DNA from: Stereum hirsutum FP-91666 SS1
Taxonomy: Eukaryota; Basidiomycota; Agaricomycetes; Russulales; Stereaceae
Assembly: GCF_000264905.1 (NCBI RefSeq)
Contig: NW_006763137.1
Location: 622,719 to 686,718, forward strand
Reading direction: 5' to 3'
DNA length: 64,000 nt
The notes under the pieces are model-generated. The model made no database searches and was not told where the DNA came from. It saw only the letters and a list, made by a program, of their open reading frames with translations. Positions 23,104 to 35,519 of the stretch are shown here, piece by piece. The translations under genes and the position numbers were made by a program. The stretch's first letter is position 1, and each line of letters starts with the position of its first letter.

Positions 23104-24893
23104 GGTCGGCACCACCTCAGTAGCTTCTACTATGTCAGGAGGCTTGCTGCATAATCTTTTCTTTCGCGTCCTTCTTCCTTTTCCGTATCCTTTCTGCTGT
23201 CTCTCTCCCCGTCGTTCGCTATTAGGTTCCGTCGCTTCTGACACGCATGCTTTGTCGTCTGTCGCTCATGCTCAAGCTCTCGTTTGGATTAATTTACACT
23301 CTCGCAATTCCTCCGTGGAGGCCCAGCTCATGGTTTGAGACCTCGGTGAACTCAGTAAGATGCCAAAAGGGGATGAAGAACTCTACGTTGTACCCGCATA
23401 GAACCTCGATGTGGTGCATGGCTGCGAGAGTTCAGGCTACCATCGTCTCCCTAATACCGACGTGCGCTATATGGCCCCACAAACATCCAGCATAACTTGA
23501 TGGATCAAAATTGGTGAAGATTGTCAAGCTCTGTCTCCACAGCATCTTACTTCACTCGCCCGTGTTCACCATGAGGCTTTAAATTTGAGGCGCTCTGGGT
23601 TGGACTCGAGATCTTCCCTCTAAATTTGCTTGCTGTGGAATGGCAAATGAGCATGGGAGTGATGACGATCTTGTGAAAGTGCCGTAAACGGAGTGAAATG
23701 CGAGTCAATCAGAGGAAGTACGAGCTGCAATTGTGGAGACGCCGCAAGAACAGACCAAGACGCCGGGGCGCGGCACTGCACGCCACATCGCAGCCGCCTT
23801 GTTCCTTCTCTTGTCGTCTCTGCTTCTCTTCTGGTCCACCATTAGCCAGCATCGCTGTCTGGGGTAAGTTGCGCTCCACTCATACCTCTCGCAGTTTTGC
23901 ATCAGCTTCCTAAATATCTGTGAACTCTTTGGCACATGCCGACGGGAAGGTATTTGTAGAGTTTTGTGGACAAACTCGCGTCGGACTTGGACTTCGGCTC
24001 GTTGCTTTAATTTGCAATTAGGCGGGACGTGATAACGGGCGTTCGCGTTCGGTAGCGTTGGGGTGAAGACCCTCAGCGCCAGCATCAGACCCAGCGAGCG
24101 AGCCAAGGGCCTGCCTAACGCGGCTGGCTGACCACTGCAGCGTGCAGCTCGCGAGGCGCCGAAGAGTCGAACCCGGGAACGGAGCGCACTGGATCCAGAT
24201 ATCCCCACTCGCCAACAGCCAAAGGACAAGGTTCGAGGTGAGCAATACATTCTGAGACATGACGCAGATTACATTTGGCAGCGCGACTCCGAGAGTGGAA
24301 CATGCACAGTTGTCATCATGCAATGTGTTTCTGCTTTCTCCATCCCAAGCGGTTGACAAGACAGGATTGGACGAGGGCGGGGCTTAGACTCGGGAAGCCT
24401 TCCAGGGCTGCTTTTCTGGTTTTGGCTTTGGTGCCGATGTCTGACCCTGAATATCTCTCGCGCGATCGGTTCGCTGCAATGTCCTGGCACTGGGCACGAC
24501 GTCGCTCTGCCTTTTGCCTTGCTTTCCCTTTCCCATTCAGTACGTTACGGCTGCACGGTTGTGCTCCTCTCGGCGTTCTAGCTCAATGAGCCAGTGAGCG
24601 AGTTCTTTCCAAAAACCGCGAGTTGCTGCCAACTGACTTCGCACACATCTTCTGTTTGCTGATCAATTCACTAAACGCAACGCTTCGACCGTAACTTCTC
24701 TTGAACTTTCGCTCGTCCTTGCATTCAACACGTAGCATGTCCAGTCACATCTGAGCGCGATAACGCCTTGCCTGTCTGGCCTTGTCATTGTCTTGCTTTA
24801 AATACGCGTCTCATCGCGCAGCTTCTCCTTTTCCCTCCCATCCGAGTCGCACTGGACATTTGCTATTGACTTATCACTCCTATTCATCTTACT
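23104..24893. other. Intergenic, promoter side of the GATA gene
   Basis: About 1.8 kb between two plus-strand genes. The first part should include the 3' untranslated region of the upstream gene and the last part the promoter and leader of the GATA gene. Frames are short and without domains. A GGGTTCGACTC word on the minus strand near 24165 resembles a Pol III B box but no tRNA fold surrounds it. Confidence 0.45.
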
Positions 24894-27651
24894 ATGTCTG
24901 GTCATCCTTATCATCCCGGTCGCTCACAACCTCCCACATCTGCTTCAGCCTCCTCCAGCACCGGAAGACCACCTCCACAACGAAGGCGGACTTCCTATTC
25001 ATCACTGAACGAGGCATTAGGATCGCCCGAAGCCGAACGACAGCTTCAAGGTCAGGATCAAGGTCCGCCTCACACCCTCGGCATCGGCGTGTTCGGCCAA
25101 CCTACGCTTCATCATCCCTCGTTCACCATTCCCCTGCCGACAACAGTGCCAGCGTCCACCCCGGTTGACACGCAGGCTCATATGTCATCCGATGCGCGGT
25201 ACTTGTACCCACAACATCAACAGCACCAGCACCAGCAGCAACAACAACCGCACGCAATGACATCTTACGAGTATCAAACGACGTACGCCACCGCCACAAC
25301 AACTGCCACTGCCCCTCCGTATGATTCACCGTCTTCTCATCACGCGCTTGTACAACAAAATCGTACACACAGTCATAGCCACGGTCATGGGCCAGGCCCG
25401 GGTCCACCTCATCGTCCACCACCCTTGTCTAAACAGTCTCACCCCACGGTCTCACTCCCATCGTCATCATCTCACCCACATACTCCAACGCAGCCGTCGC
25501 CTTTTGGGCCTGGGCCTTCCCCTTCTTATCATCCCGCTGCTGGTCCCTCATCCTACGGTGTGCCACCGACCGGATACCCCAACGTTGGCGGTCAACCTCA
25601 GCCTCAACAACCATTGCCGCAGCAGCAGCCGCAGTGGAATCCTGGCAGTGGTGGAGGCGGGGTGATGATTGGCGGAGGGGAGCAATGGTCAGCTTATGGT
25701 CAGCCGCTTGTTCACTCTTCATCTCAATCGAACAATCCTAGTACCAACTTGAATCCATCATCTATTCCTATATCCACTGCATCTATCATCACACCGGTCT
25801 CCGTTTCCACATCAGGTCGACCGGACCCTTCCCCACACCCTTCGCACACGACGCATCCTCTTCCACAGCCTCACCCTCAACAACACTTTCACCCGCATCA
25901 GCAGCAGCAGCAGCCACCGCTTGCTGGTCCTCCCGGTTCAGGTCCTGCACCTCGAGCATTCGGCTCAAGACAGTCTACTGGGTCGGACCTTCCTCCTCAC
26001 CGACTCAGCCATGGTTCAATCACAACGAACACGAGCAACACCACCGCTCCGTCTACGCCTATCGAACCCAGTGCTCCCACGACCTCTCAATCTTATTCTC
26101 ACCACCCGCAATCTCATCCTCAGTCGCATTCTCAACCTCCTCAATTCCCTCAATCTCTACCTCGGCCACAACAACCACCACCAACCCATGCACAAACCCC
26201 CTCTCAGGCGCCCAAACCAGCTCCAAAATCGCGTAGAAAGCGTGAGAAGGAGCCGGCTGGCTCATCGGGGTCAACTGGGGCAGGAGCCAGTATGGTGGCA
26301 GCTGGCGGGAGTAGTGCTGGTCCCAGCAGCGGTATTGGACCTGGGCAAAATCAAAGTCAGGCTAATCGTCCGCCAAGTACACCAACAGACGTTAGTATGG
26401 GAGGCGTAGTCCTAGGGATGAGTGGCGGAAGCCCAGGGAGCGGTGGCGGTAGTGGCACCATGGGGCAAGGTAGCAGCGCGCAGAATGTGGATTATCATAC
26501 AGTAAGTCCATCCCGTATATTATTCGTTCCTCCTCGAGCCCGCCGTTTGTATGCTTTCACTACCTAAATTGTCACCCACTCCTACCATGGACACCTATTC
26601 GACTATATTCAGGCACTTGTCGTGGAGTTCGAACGCATTCTGCCTCCATCTCCTTTCCAGCGATTGTGTTTTCGGCGTAACATAATGCATCACCAACTGA
26701 CCTTATTTTCCCCCTCTTTCGATCCCCGGATACACTCACTCTCGATCGAAACCGTCAGCTCCTCGACTCCTACCGCTTCATCATAGAGAAAACCGCCTCA
26801 CTAGTAAACGATCCGTCCTCTCAGGGCCGACCATCGCCCGAGGAACTACAGCAAATGACTCAGGCGGCGACCGTAGGGGCTAGAATTCTGCATTTTGGAG
26901 GTACGGGAGGGGTAAGCGAGTCTCCTACCGGAAACTTAGGGCCTTCGAGCAGTGGACCAGGTGGCGCGAGTGTGCCCATCAGTGCGTCAGGCACTAGTCA
27001 GGTCATAGGGTCTCCGATGGGAGGCCAGGGGCAGGTACAGGTTAGTGCGAGCGCGAGCGCGAGCGGGGCCGCAGGAAGTTCGAGTGGTACCGGAGCAGGA
27101 GATGAGGCAGAAAGTAGCAGTGTTCCGGCCAAGAAACAAGTGAGTCTTCTTTCCATGCTGAGGGACCGTCTCCCGTCTGTTGAGCTTAACCTTCGCTAAC
27201 TTGGTCTCAACTTTGATCAAAGAAAACGGAAGGGTCAGTACCAGAAGGCCAGAAATGTCTAGGTTGTGGTGCCACCTCGACGCCGGAATGGCGGAGAGGA
27301 CCATTGGGTATGTATATTTATGGAATATTTGGGCCTCTTCTGCCTTCTGTGGCGTTCGTTGACCGAATGCATTTCAACCACAGGTCCTCGGACGCTTTGT
27401 AACGCTTGTGGCCTCGTTTATGCCAAGCTTGTACGTCAAATCTTCCTCTGCTACCTCACGCTATTCGCGTGTTGCCGGGGAACACTTCTAAAAGTGATTT
27501 ACAGATTAAGAAGAGGGCGAAAGAAAGTCATAAAGTAGGTGGTGGTGCGTCTTCTGCGCGAAACGACGAGGAGTCGAGTGACGAGGACGACGAATCGTTC
27601 ATGGCGCAGGAGTATAGGGAAGAAGGTGATGATGATATGGGAAGGCAATGA
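24894..27651 (+). CDS. GATA zinc-finger transcription regulator
   Basis: Supported exons are 24894-26501, 26759-27139, 27223-27307, 27384-27430 and 27505-27651, about 755 residues. The C-terminus carries one GATA finger, C-x2-C-x18-C-x2-C, beginning CLGCGATSTPEWRRGPLG and ending LCNACGLVYAKLIKKRAKE, which binds GATA-type DNA sites. The x18 loop and C-terminal position recall fungal NsdD-like factors (sexual development), rather than the two-finger nitrogen regulators. The N-terminal 530 residues are Pro/Ser/Gln/His-rich and probably disordered. Before the finger, LLDSYRFIIEKTASLV is a likely conserved helix. The intron between the first two exons would be 257 bp. A piece inside it (from about 26612, ALVVEFERILPPSPFQ) looks coding but no canonical donor fits its phase. 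The protein has an acidic tail. Confidence 0.85.
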
Positions 27652-30614
27652 ACGGTCCAAACTTGAAACTGTTCCATCCTAATGCACCGTCTTCCCGCCA
27701 CCGTCGAATCTTATGCCCGTTTCGGTTGTCTTTCTAGACCAATTCGCTCCCCTCTTGGTCCCACTTCGTGCGCGTGTATTTTTTTGCTTGATTTCTCTTC
27801 GGGTTTTATGTCCAATACGATAGCACTCCTACCTTGTTGTCCCGCTGCGTTATCACACTGTTTTTTTTTGGTCGTTCCCACCCACACGCACATGTTTCCC
27901 TGTTTCCTCTCCTTTCGTCGCCATCGCTTGCATTATTTTCTTCTGGGCATAATCCGATCTTCCCTCGCTCCTGTGGTCCCTCTCTCGCTAACCGACCGCA
28001 GGACAATTGTAGACGGTTCATCAGCGCGGCAGCTCTAACTGTATCATGTTGATCTGATATCACTCTAATGCACCGCAACCTCTCGCTGTCGACGTTCCAT
28101 TATACCATCATTGGCTCCAATTCTTCGCTTCGACGCTCGTCTACATACATGCTTGTCTGCTTCTTCTTCCACTTCTCGCTCGCATGCCCTGTCTTCTGGT
28201 CCTTTTCATTGCCCCCTTGGATCCGACTCGATGTACTTTGCTCGCTCTTCGATCGAGGTGGGCTTAGTTCCTGATTGCCGGACTCTTGCGGATCGAGATG
28301 GATAACTTAGTCGCTTTGACTGCTGGGCACATGTGTGTATGAGCGGGTGGACGGATGGAGCTTGATGCACAACCTGCCGGTGCAGCGCGCAACTATCCGG
28401 TTATGCTCAGATCGACAGGTGTGCTCTGGCGCTGATACGCTGACACTCGCTGACCTGTATCCGTGCAGTCATGATTTTCTCGAAGGTCCGCTTCCTCTAG
28501 GTGTGCTATATTCTAGAGTGGTTTGCAGAAGACTCTGGCCAGCTCGAGACCAACATAATGCATGCATTTGTATCGTGCCCATGCCTAATGGGTGAGTATT
28601 CCTGGTATCCTGCCTCATCTGTGCTGAATGTGCGGATTCTTCGATCGAAATTCACGGTGAGCTCTTCCAACATTCCCTTATCCATGGTCGCGGACTCATG
28701 TGGGCCCAGATATAATTTGCGACGGCGTCCGTCGACGTGAGAGGGCTTTAGGTCGGCCTTCCTGCCCGTAGTAATCGGATCTGGTCATTCTTAGAGTGGC
28801 ATCATGGTCGTAGATGTGGGTCTGGTAGAACGGGCCTAACTCTTGATGGGAAGGACCGGTAGCATCGCGTGCAAGAAATTTCAAAGCAGCAAGAGCTTTC
28901 AGGTTCCTTAGCAGGGTATAGAGAGGTGAAGGGTTCGCTATCGCCTGTTTTTTTTCTCAGCTATGGGACCGTAACAATATTGACGATATATTCTTCAGTC
29001 ACCGAACTGGATAACTCCTGAGTTCGCCGCAGTACTTGCCGTCCAATTTCGGAGCTGGCTGTTCAACGGATGCTGCCGGCCATTACATACATCTGAACGC
29101 CTACCTTTCCCGACAGAACTCATCTAACTCTCATGTGAACCAGTCTCGGTCTTGCTCGCACAACGAGGCAGCTCGTGGCGTCGTCTTACCGTCGATTAGA
29201 GAACGGCCGCTCCTTCTTTCATGCTCGTCGATCGCGATCACAGGTAAGCTACGATAGAGCACACTTTGACCACGGTCTCAGTTTTGCTTTCTGAGTGGAA
29301 CGCCGCTCGACGCGCCTTCTTGCAAGTTCATCTTGCTCTTCACTTTGTCGCTCAATCGACCAATGCCCGCGGATCATCCACATGGTCCATCCTCTCAAAT
29401 TCCCGATCAGAAGTATTCCTTGACCTCCGCGAATGTTGCCGCTCCGCAATCTCAGTGCGCCAAGATGGATGGGCATCGATCGGCGTCGATCCTCGAAGAT
29501 GATTGGTTAGAAGTTCATATATGCCCAGCCGGCGGCACACCCACTGCAATTCGTCTGTGACAGTTTATCCTGGCCATTTTGACAGAATTAGAATGTATGG
29601 CGTGGACTTAACGACGTAAGTAACTTAAAGCATTAAGGTTGTATGGCTAGTTTTCGAACAACAGCAATCACGAACCACCGTCTGATCAATTGTTGCGAAA
29701 GTTGCGCCGCCATGTGGTTGGCTGCAAGAAGGTAGTGTGGGATTGGGCGATTGTGTGGCCACGGGATGATCCAGACCTATCCTGACTCTTAAAAGTTTGA
29801 ATGACCTGATCCTTACGAAGGACTACGTGTTCCGCGTGGATTTAGCGTGGGGTTACCTGCAGTGATGACTCGATGAGCTGTGAAGGCACTCAGGAAGAGG
29901 AGCTCGACTTGACGGTGAGATACAAAAAGATTACTACACAGTATTATAAACTTCGAGGGGAGCAGATAGAAGAAATGGAGATCTGACTGTCTCTGGAATA
30001 AGGCTCACGCGTGCACTCTTGCAAAACCCTAAGATTGAAGAGCTACGTATACTTGAGGGCTACAAACGCATTGAAGTAGAACGTTCTGAGATACTGACTG
30101 TCAGCGGACGTTGCTATTTATGAATGAGTAAATTGAGAGCCACGAGACTAGAGAAGCTAAGTTGCTCTGTCGATCTGGAAACAGCACTCCTGAATATTCA
30201 GAATCATTGAGCAACGCGAAGAGCTGTTCTTTCTAAGGCCACACAAGGGCCACACGAGCACACAGGCGCTTACTGTGACACCGTGACAGATGTGACTTAC
30301 GTGACTCACTCCCGGCGAATTTGGCCTGGGCCACAATATTTTCTTGCCTCTAACTCTCATCTCTGATCTCAAGCCTATTCCTGCTCTTACGCGCAGGGTA
30401 TAATTAACGACCCTCCGAACTCTTCTAGAGCTTTAGCCACTGGCGATATCGATTCTCACAGTATATCTCATCGGCCCAAATTGATTCTCTGGCTAGCTAA
30501 CGGCGGTGGAGGTTTTGATCGTCTCGTCTTCTCTGACTTCAAGTGACCGGCACAAAGAAGTGTCTGGTGCTGTGTACATATATTATTTGAGTGTCCATCT
30601 TTCATTGTTAAAAA
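27652..30614. other. Three-kilobase intergenic region
   Basis: The first few hundred bases are T-rich and fit a 3' untranslated region of the GATA gene. The rest has many stops in all frames and no domain, RNA or clear repeat that I could recognise. The last part contains the promoter of the HGH1 gene. Confidence 0.45.
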
Positions 30615-32512
30615 ATGGAGGCACAATTGAGAGAGGTGCGTTTCCCTGTATATTGGTGCCAGACGAGAAGATTTCACGCATGAGATTTTTAGCTCCTTCC
30701 TTTCCTCCACGATCCAAACCCCCAAGCCAGGCAGTTAGCGCTAGAGAATTTACTAGCTCAGACTCCGAAGGGCTCTCCCCATCGTACCATCTTCTTGTCG
30801 GGTATGCAAGGCGGTGGATTGAAGAAGCCTAAGGATAGCGAGGTCATCAGAGATTTGAAACTGCTCTGTCGAGACAACTTGGTACGTCTACATACTGGTT
30901 TCTCTTTCATGATTCGAAGATCGAGGTCGCGGTCCAGTATGGCAGCGACTTGCATGTACGATAGTCTCACTTCAAAATGGAATCAACCCCCATATGTATC
31001 TACGCACGATTCCTATCACCAACAATACATCACATTTCTACTCCTTGACTTGTTTCCTCCTCATTGCACTGACTACCGGTTCCTACAGGCAGTCGCGCAT
31101 GATGCTTTCCGCGCTCTTGTCAATCTCTCTGACTCTCCCTTATTGGTCACCTCATTGGCTGAACCGACCTTTCTCAACTTCCTCGTATCTTACATCATTG
31201 TTCGTCGTATCTCCCTTCGATCCCTTGCCAAATGGATACTTGAACTTGGATTGCACCATGGCAGAACCCGCAAGCCACCCTCGCCGATCTCGCCGCCATG
31301 TTACTGTCAAATTTGACTACCGCGATCTCATCATCGACGGCGGCGGCTCTCCTCTCCATGAAAGTGAAAGTTATTCCGTATGAAGCACTTCTAGGTGGCC
31401 TGTACCCTACAAACTCCCGCTCCGGTAGTTGTGCCGCTCCCGTTCCTTATCCCCAAGGTGAAGAGGTCGATGTTCCCGCACTACCGTTGTTGCTCGACGC
31501 TTTCGTCCGAGGCGCCAATATTGATCCCGACAATGAGGAGGGCAGGCGAAGACAGAAAAGTAGTCTTCACTTTTTAGCTAGCGTGTTCGCCAATGTCTCC
31601 ACAGTTCGTGCTCCTCTCGATAATAATACCACACAAATTCATGTTTTCGAAATTCATCCTTTCACATTTTCATACAGACGCCAGTAGGACGCCAATTCCT
31701 TTGGACGCCACAACACATCGATCTACTACGTTCTTCCGGACCTGTAGAATTCCCTCTTTCAAAAATAGTCGCCTTCACGGAACACAAAGACACCATTCGA
31801 AGAGGTGGCGTGGCTTCGACCATCAAGTGCGTGATGCCTCAAAGCAGTACCGTAACCATGCCACTCAACTTACTGATCGATAGAAACTGCTCGTTCGAGA
31901 AACAAGCACACCAAGCGTTGCTTTCCCCAGAAACAGACCTCGTCATTGTTCCCCCATCAACGATCAAGGCACCAGGCGTCGATGCGCTTCCTTTCATTTT
32001 GTTGCCTCTTGCGGGTCCTGAAGAATTCGATTTAGAGGTACCCTTTTTATATTGCGTCTTTCTTCCCGTGGCGACTTATCTCCGCGTCGCCCGTTCCCCT
32101 TCTTCTTTGACACAGGATCAAGAACTTCTTCCGGCAGCTCTTCAGTTTCTTCCTCCGACCAAACAGCGTGAAGCCGATCCTACGTTAAGATTGACGCATG
32201 TCGAGACGTTGCTTTTGCTATGCACCACGCGGTGGGGAAGGGACTTTTTAAGGAATCATGGCGTGTATGAGATAGTGAGAGCCCTCCACGAGCAAGAGAC
32301 GGTCGATAATGTAAGACATCATCCTCGTTGTGCTGCTTTTGGTGTTGCGACTAGGTCACTAACACCGTTGCTACTGTCAGATTTCCGAACATATCGAAAG
32401 ACTTGTCAACTTACTCAAAGGGGACGAAGGTCCGGAGACGGTCACTGAAGGACAGATAGAGGAAGTCGATCAGGGTGAGATAGACGAAGATGAAGTTATT
32501 GAAGAAGTGTAA
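30615..32512 (+). CDS. HGH1: HGH1-type chaperone (FAM203)
   Basis: Eight exons (30615-30635, 30693-30881, 31089-31199, 31265-31603, 31678-31826, 31884-32037, 32116-32310, 32381-32512) give 429 residues. The first exon has only 21 bases (MEAQLRE) and joins to LLPFLHDPNPQARQLALENL, the start of an armadillo-like repeat fold. Family hallmarks follow: ALVNLSDSP, the DUF383 region RRGGVASTIKNCSFEKQAHQ, and the DUF384 region QFLPPTKQREADPTLRLTHVE and TTRWGRDFLRNHGVYEIVRA. In yeast and animals HGH1 works with TRiC and Hsp90 in folding of elongation factor eEF2 in the cytosol. The acidic C-terminus (DEDEVIEEV) ends in EEV, reminiscent of the EEVD tails of Hsp70/Hsp90. Length is normal for the family. 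Confidence 0.93.
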
Positions 32513-33295
32513 CAACGGTGTATTTTCAAGTAATGTACTGCTCGCGAGATTCCCAGGACAGAGATAAGTATTTTGCTTCACCGTTTTGCTCTTCGCAGAT
32601 AAGATTAGATCTTCGTTCCTTGCCCTCGCTCGGCAGTTACGCCTTCGGCTCCGAAGACATTAAAACCCCCTATTACCCCAGATTCCATTTACCCCTGCCA
32701 GCGACATCGTCTAACATCGTTTGAGAGCCCTCGAGCAACCTGGTAGGGCTGCAGCATTTGCTGCTCGTTTATGTACCTTGTCCCTTTCCTCTGCTGCCAC
32801 ACAGCTTTTCTAACATCTATGTTTAGCAGGCGCTCAAAATGATAGTTCTACGTTGTAGAACATGCCCCGTTTCCACTCGCTTCACCACAGTGGAGCTGTC
32901 TCTAGGCCACTAAAGCTCGAAGCATGTTGCGCCCTCTCTACGTCATCTGATGGTCAAAAGAAAGGAAATGTATCGCAGTGTATCCATGACAAAGGAGGAC
33001 CTTCTTGACCGGTCCCACCGCATCGTAATGTTCAGCTAACATACAAAAGACGAGTCGCTCGCTGCTGCCCTTTCCCCAGCGTCGCTCACTTTCTTCACCC
33101 ACCACTTCCCCTTCTTTCCCTCTTTTCACGTCGATCAGGCATCGTCGTGCTGAAAAACTCTGCTTTTTCGTTGACCAGCTTACACTCCCTGCATCTTTTT
33201 CGTCCATCCTTCGTGCCGCGCACTCTTTTGTTCTCGTTTGAGGATCTCTTTCGTCTCGTCTCAACTTTTTACACGAATCCCACCTTTCTCTCACG
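32513..33295. other. Intergenic between HGH1 and the secreted protein gene
   Basis: Holds the 3' end of the HGH1 transcript and the promoter of the next gene. From about 33060 the plus strand becomes strongly CT-rich up to the ATG at 33296, a common feature of core promoters and leaders of highly expressed fungal genes. No TATA box close to the start was identified. Confidence 0.5.
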
Positions 33296-34835
33296 ATGTT
33301 GTTCCGCCTTGCTCTTATTCCCCTCGTCGGCGCCATGATCGGCATGTCAGTGGCTGCTCCCACCGAGTACACCCATGCTCTTGTCGTACGTCGCGTATAT
33401 CCACATCATAGACGTTCTTCTCACAGTTTCTCCAGGCCCGCAAGCACAATAAGGCGGCGAACGCAACTGATGCTGCCGGTGCCGCCGCCAACGGGACAGC
33501 TGCTGCTGCTGTAAGTCCTATGATTTGATCCTTTCTCTGCTCCTCCCCTCAAACTGTGTCTCTTCTAGGCAGCTGCCAACGGCACCGCCGCCGCGGGATC
33601 GAACAAGGTGCGTCCATTCTATCATATCTGTTGATGTTTCATCCACTAATGACTCGTCCCATAGGCTGCAAAGATATGTTGTCATTCCATGTTCATCTTC
33701 ATTCTCATCTTACCTTTAGTCTCTGCACGCAGCTACGAAGGCCGCCAAGGTTGCGGAAGCCTGTGCTGCATTGGCTTCGTCAACTGGTGCTAACGCCACT
33801 GCTGCTAATACCGGTGCTGCTGGTGCTGCCGGCGCTGGTGCTTCCAACGCTGGTGCTACCGGTAGCGGTGCTGCCAATGCCAATGCCATTGCTAAGCTCG
33901 AGGCTGCTTTGGTATGTGTTTTCGATTTTCTAGACGGTCTGCCTAGGACTAATCCGTTCCACTGTCCTTAGCTTGGGGCCAGGGAAACCTTCGATGCTGG
34001 TGAGACTCATATCATTTCCAAGCGCACGTTTGTCCGCTGAGCACCTCATATTCTTCGTTTTCAGCCCTCAATGCCCGTGTATGTTTCGTTTGCGGAATTA
34101 CTTCGTCTCATAACAAACTAACGTTTGCCTCGCTTGCTGTAGGACGACGAGACTTTCGAGAAGCGTCTCAACGACCTCAGGTCTATCCAAGCCTACAGCT
34201 TCAAGAAGGGTAAAGCGGTGGTAAGTCTTCTCTCGTCGGCGTCTTCATCACTTTCTGAGTTTTGTTTTAGACTGCCGCCGAGTGTGCTGCCTTGTCATCG
34301 TCGTCGGCTGCTGCTGCGACCGACACTGCGCTTGCCACTGACACTGCTGCCGCTGCGACCGCTACCGCCATCGCCACCGACTCTGCTGCTGGCGCCGCCG
34401 CTACCGACTCTGCTGCTGGCGCCGCCGCTACCGACTCTGCTGCTGGCGCCGCCGCTACCGACTCTGCTGCCGGCGCCGCCGCTACCGACTCTGCTGCCGG
34501 CGCCGCCGCCACCGACTCAGCTGTTGGCGCCGCTGCCACCGACTCTGCTGCTGGCGCCGCCGCTACCGACTCAGCTGCTGCCACTGGCGCTGCTGCTGGC
34601 TCTGCTGCTGCAACCGGTGCCGCTGCTGGCTCTGCAGCGACTGCGGCCGCCACTGACAGCGCTGCTGCTGTCGACTCTGCCTCCTCGTCGTCTGCGACTG
34701 CTATCGCGAGGAGGAACAGCAGGTCTGTCCATTTCTCAAAACAACTCACACCATGTTTGCTGATGAGCTGACCTGTGTTAATTGTGCAGGGTTCGCTTGA
34801 ACCGCATGGTCTTTGACGATGAGGAGGCCTTGTAG
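33296..34835 (+). CDS. Small secreted Ala-rich repeat protein
   Basis: Ten exons (33296-33385, 33436-33510, 33569-33607, 33665-33677, 33733-33911, 33972-33999, 34065-34078, 34143-34220, 34271-34722, 34790-34835) give 337 residues. A clear signal peptide (MLFRLALIPLVGAMIGMSVAAP) predicts secretion. The mature protein is Ala/Thr/Asn/Gly-rich, with a short charged middle (DDETFEKRLNDLRSIQAYSFKK) and seven units of TDSAAGAAA before a basic C-terminus. Two or three Cys only (EACAAL, AAECAAL). I do not recognise the family; a cell-wall or extracellular-matrix role is a guess from composition. Exons of 13, 14 and 28 bases are notable; each was placed by phase and canonical splice sites, though the smallest ones are less certain. 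Confidence 0.72.
34376..34564 (+). repeat. 27-bp coding repeat, seven units
   Basis: Seven 27-bp units encode TDSAAGAAA (one unit TDSAVGAAA) in the secreted protein. Third-position differences (GCT/GCC, GGC) separate units, so the array is not brand new. The repeat leaves long frames open in three reading frames, including a mirror frame on the minus strand. Confidence 0.85.
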
Positions 34836-35519
34836 ATCATGAGATTGAGTCGTTGTTTCGAGCAGATTTCTTCATTACGATACGATAAAGTGCATGGACT
34901 ATGGACATTGAGACCGGCGTGTAGCTTTTTTCTTTTGTCAACTTGAATGTCAGTTTTGCAGAGCTTTTCAGTACACCTTTCCTTCCGTGCATTCCATCTT
35001 TCACAATGCATTCACTTTCACCATGACTTGATTCTGTGTGATTTTCCGAGAGTTCGTAAGCATCTCCAAATCAGTTTCAGGTATGCATTGTCGAGCTGGG
35101 GAAGGAAAGACAGCTTGAGAAGTTTATTGATACCCATTGGACACTTCTCTGGGGTCTCACGACTTCGTAAACGTTGGTTTTCTCGTTTCCGGTCTTGAAT
35201 ACTGAGGTTAATGTACCGAGATGGCAACTGGACGGACTCGAGCAAAGAGATGAGATACTATTGGCGCGTTTATTTCTCTATAGACACATGACGACGGGAG
35301 AAGGTGAACGAAAAAGTACAGTAAGTATACATGGTAAAGTAATAGAAATAATCGGACGATGGCAAACGCATAGCACAACAGACAATTACAGACCCATTAC
35401 CCGTATGAAGTGAGTCCATATCCACATCCATCCATATCCAACCCTCTCTCACAATCCGCATATCCCTATCCACAAAGCTAGCTGCACCTCCCACACTCGG
35501 CCCTAGGGGACTTACGCCC
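34836..35519. other. Intergenic between convergent genes
   Basis: The secreted protein gene (plus) and APP1 (minus) end toward each other here, so this should contain both 3' untranslated regions. No gene or RNA was recognised. Confidence 0.5.

Noticed and set aside
24115..24303. A possible tRNA from a GGGTTCGACTC word on the minus strand
   Set aside because: No A box at the right distance and no acceptor or anticodon stem can be formed.
34267..34749. A 160-codon Ala/Val-rich frame on the minus strand
   Set aside because: Mirror of the Ala/Thr/Ser repeat exon of the secreted protein; repeats of 27 bp leave several frames open.
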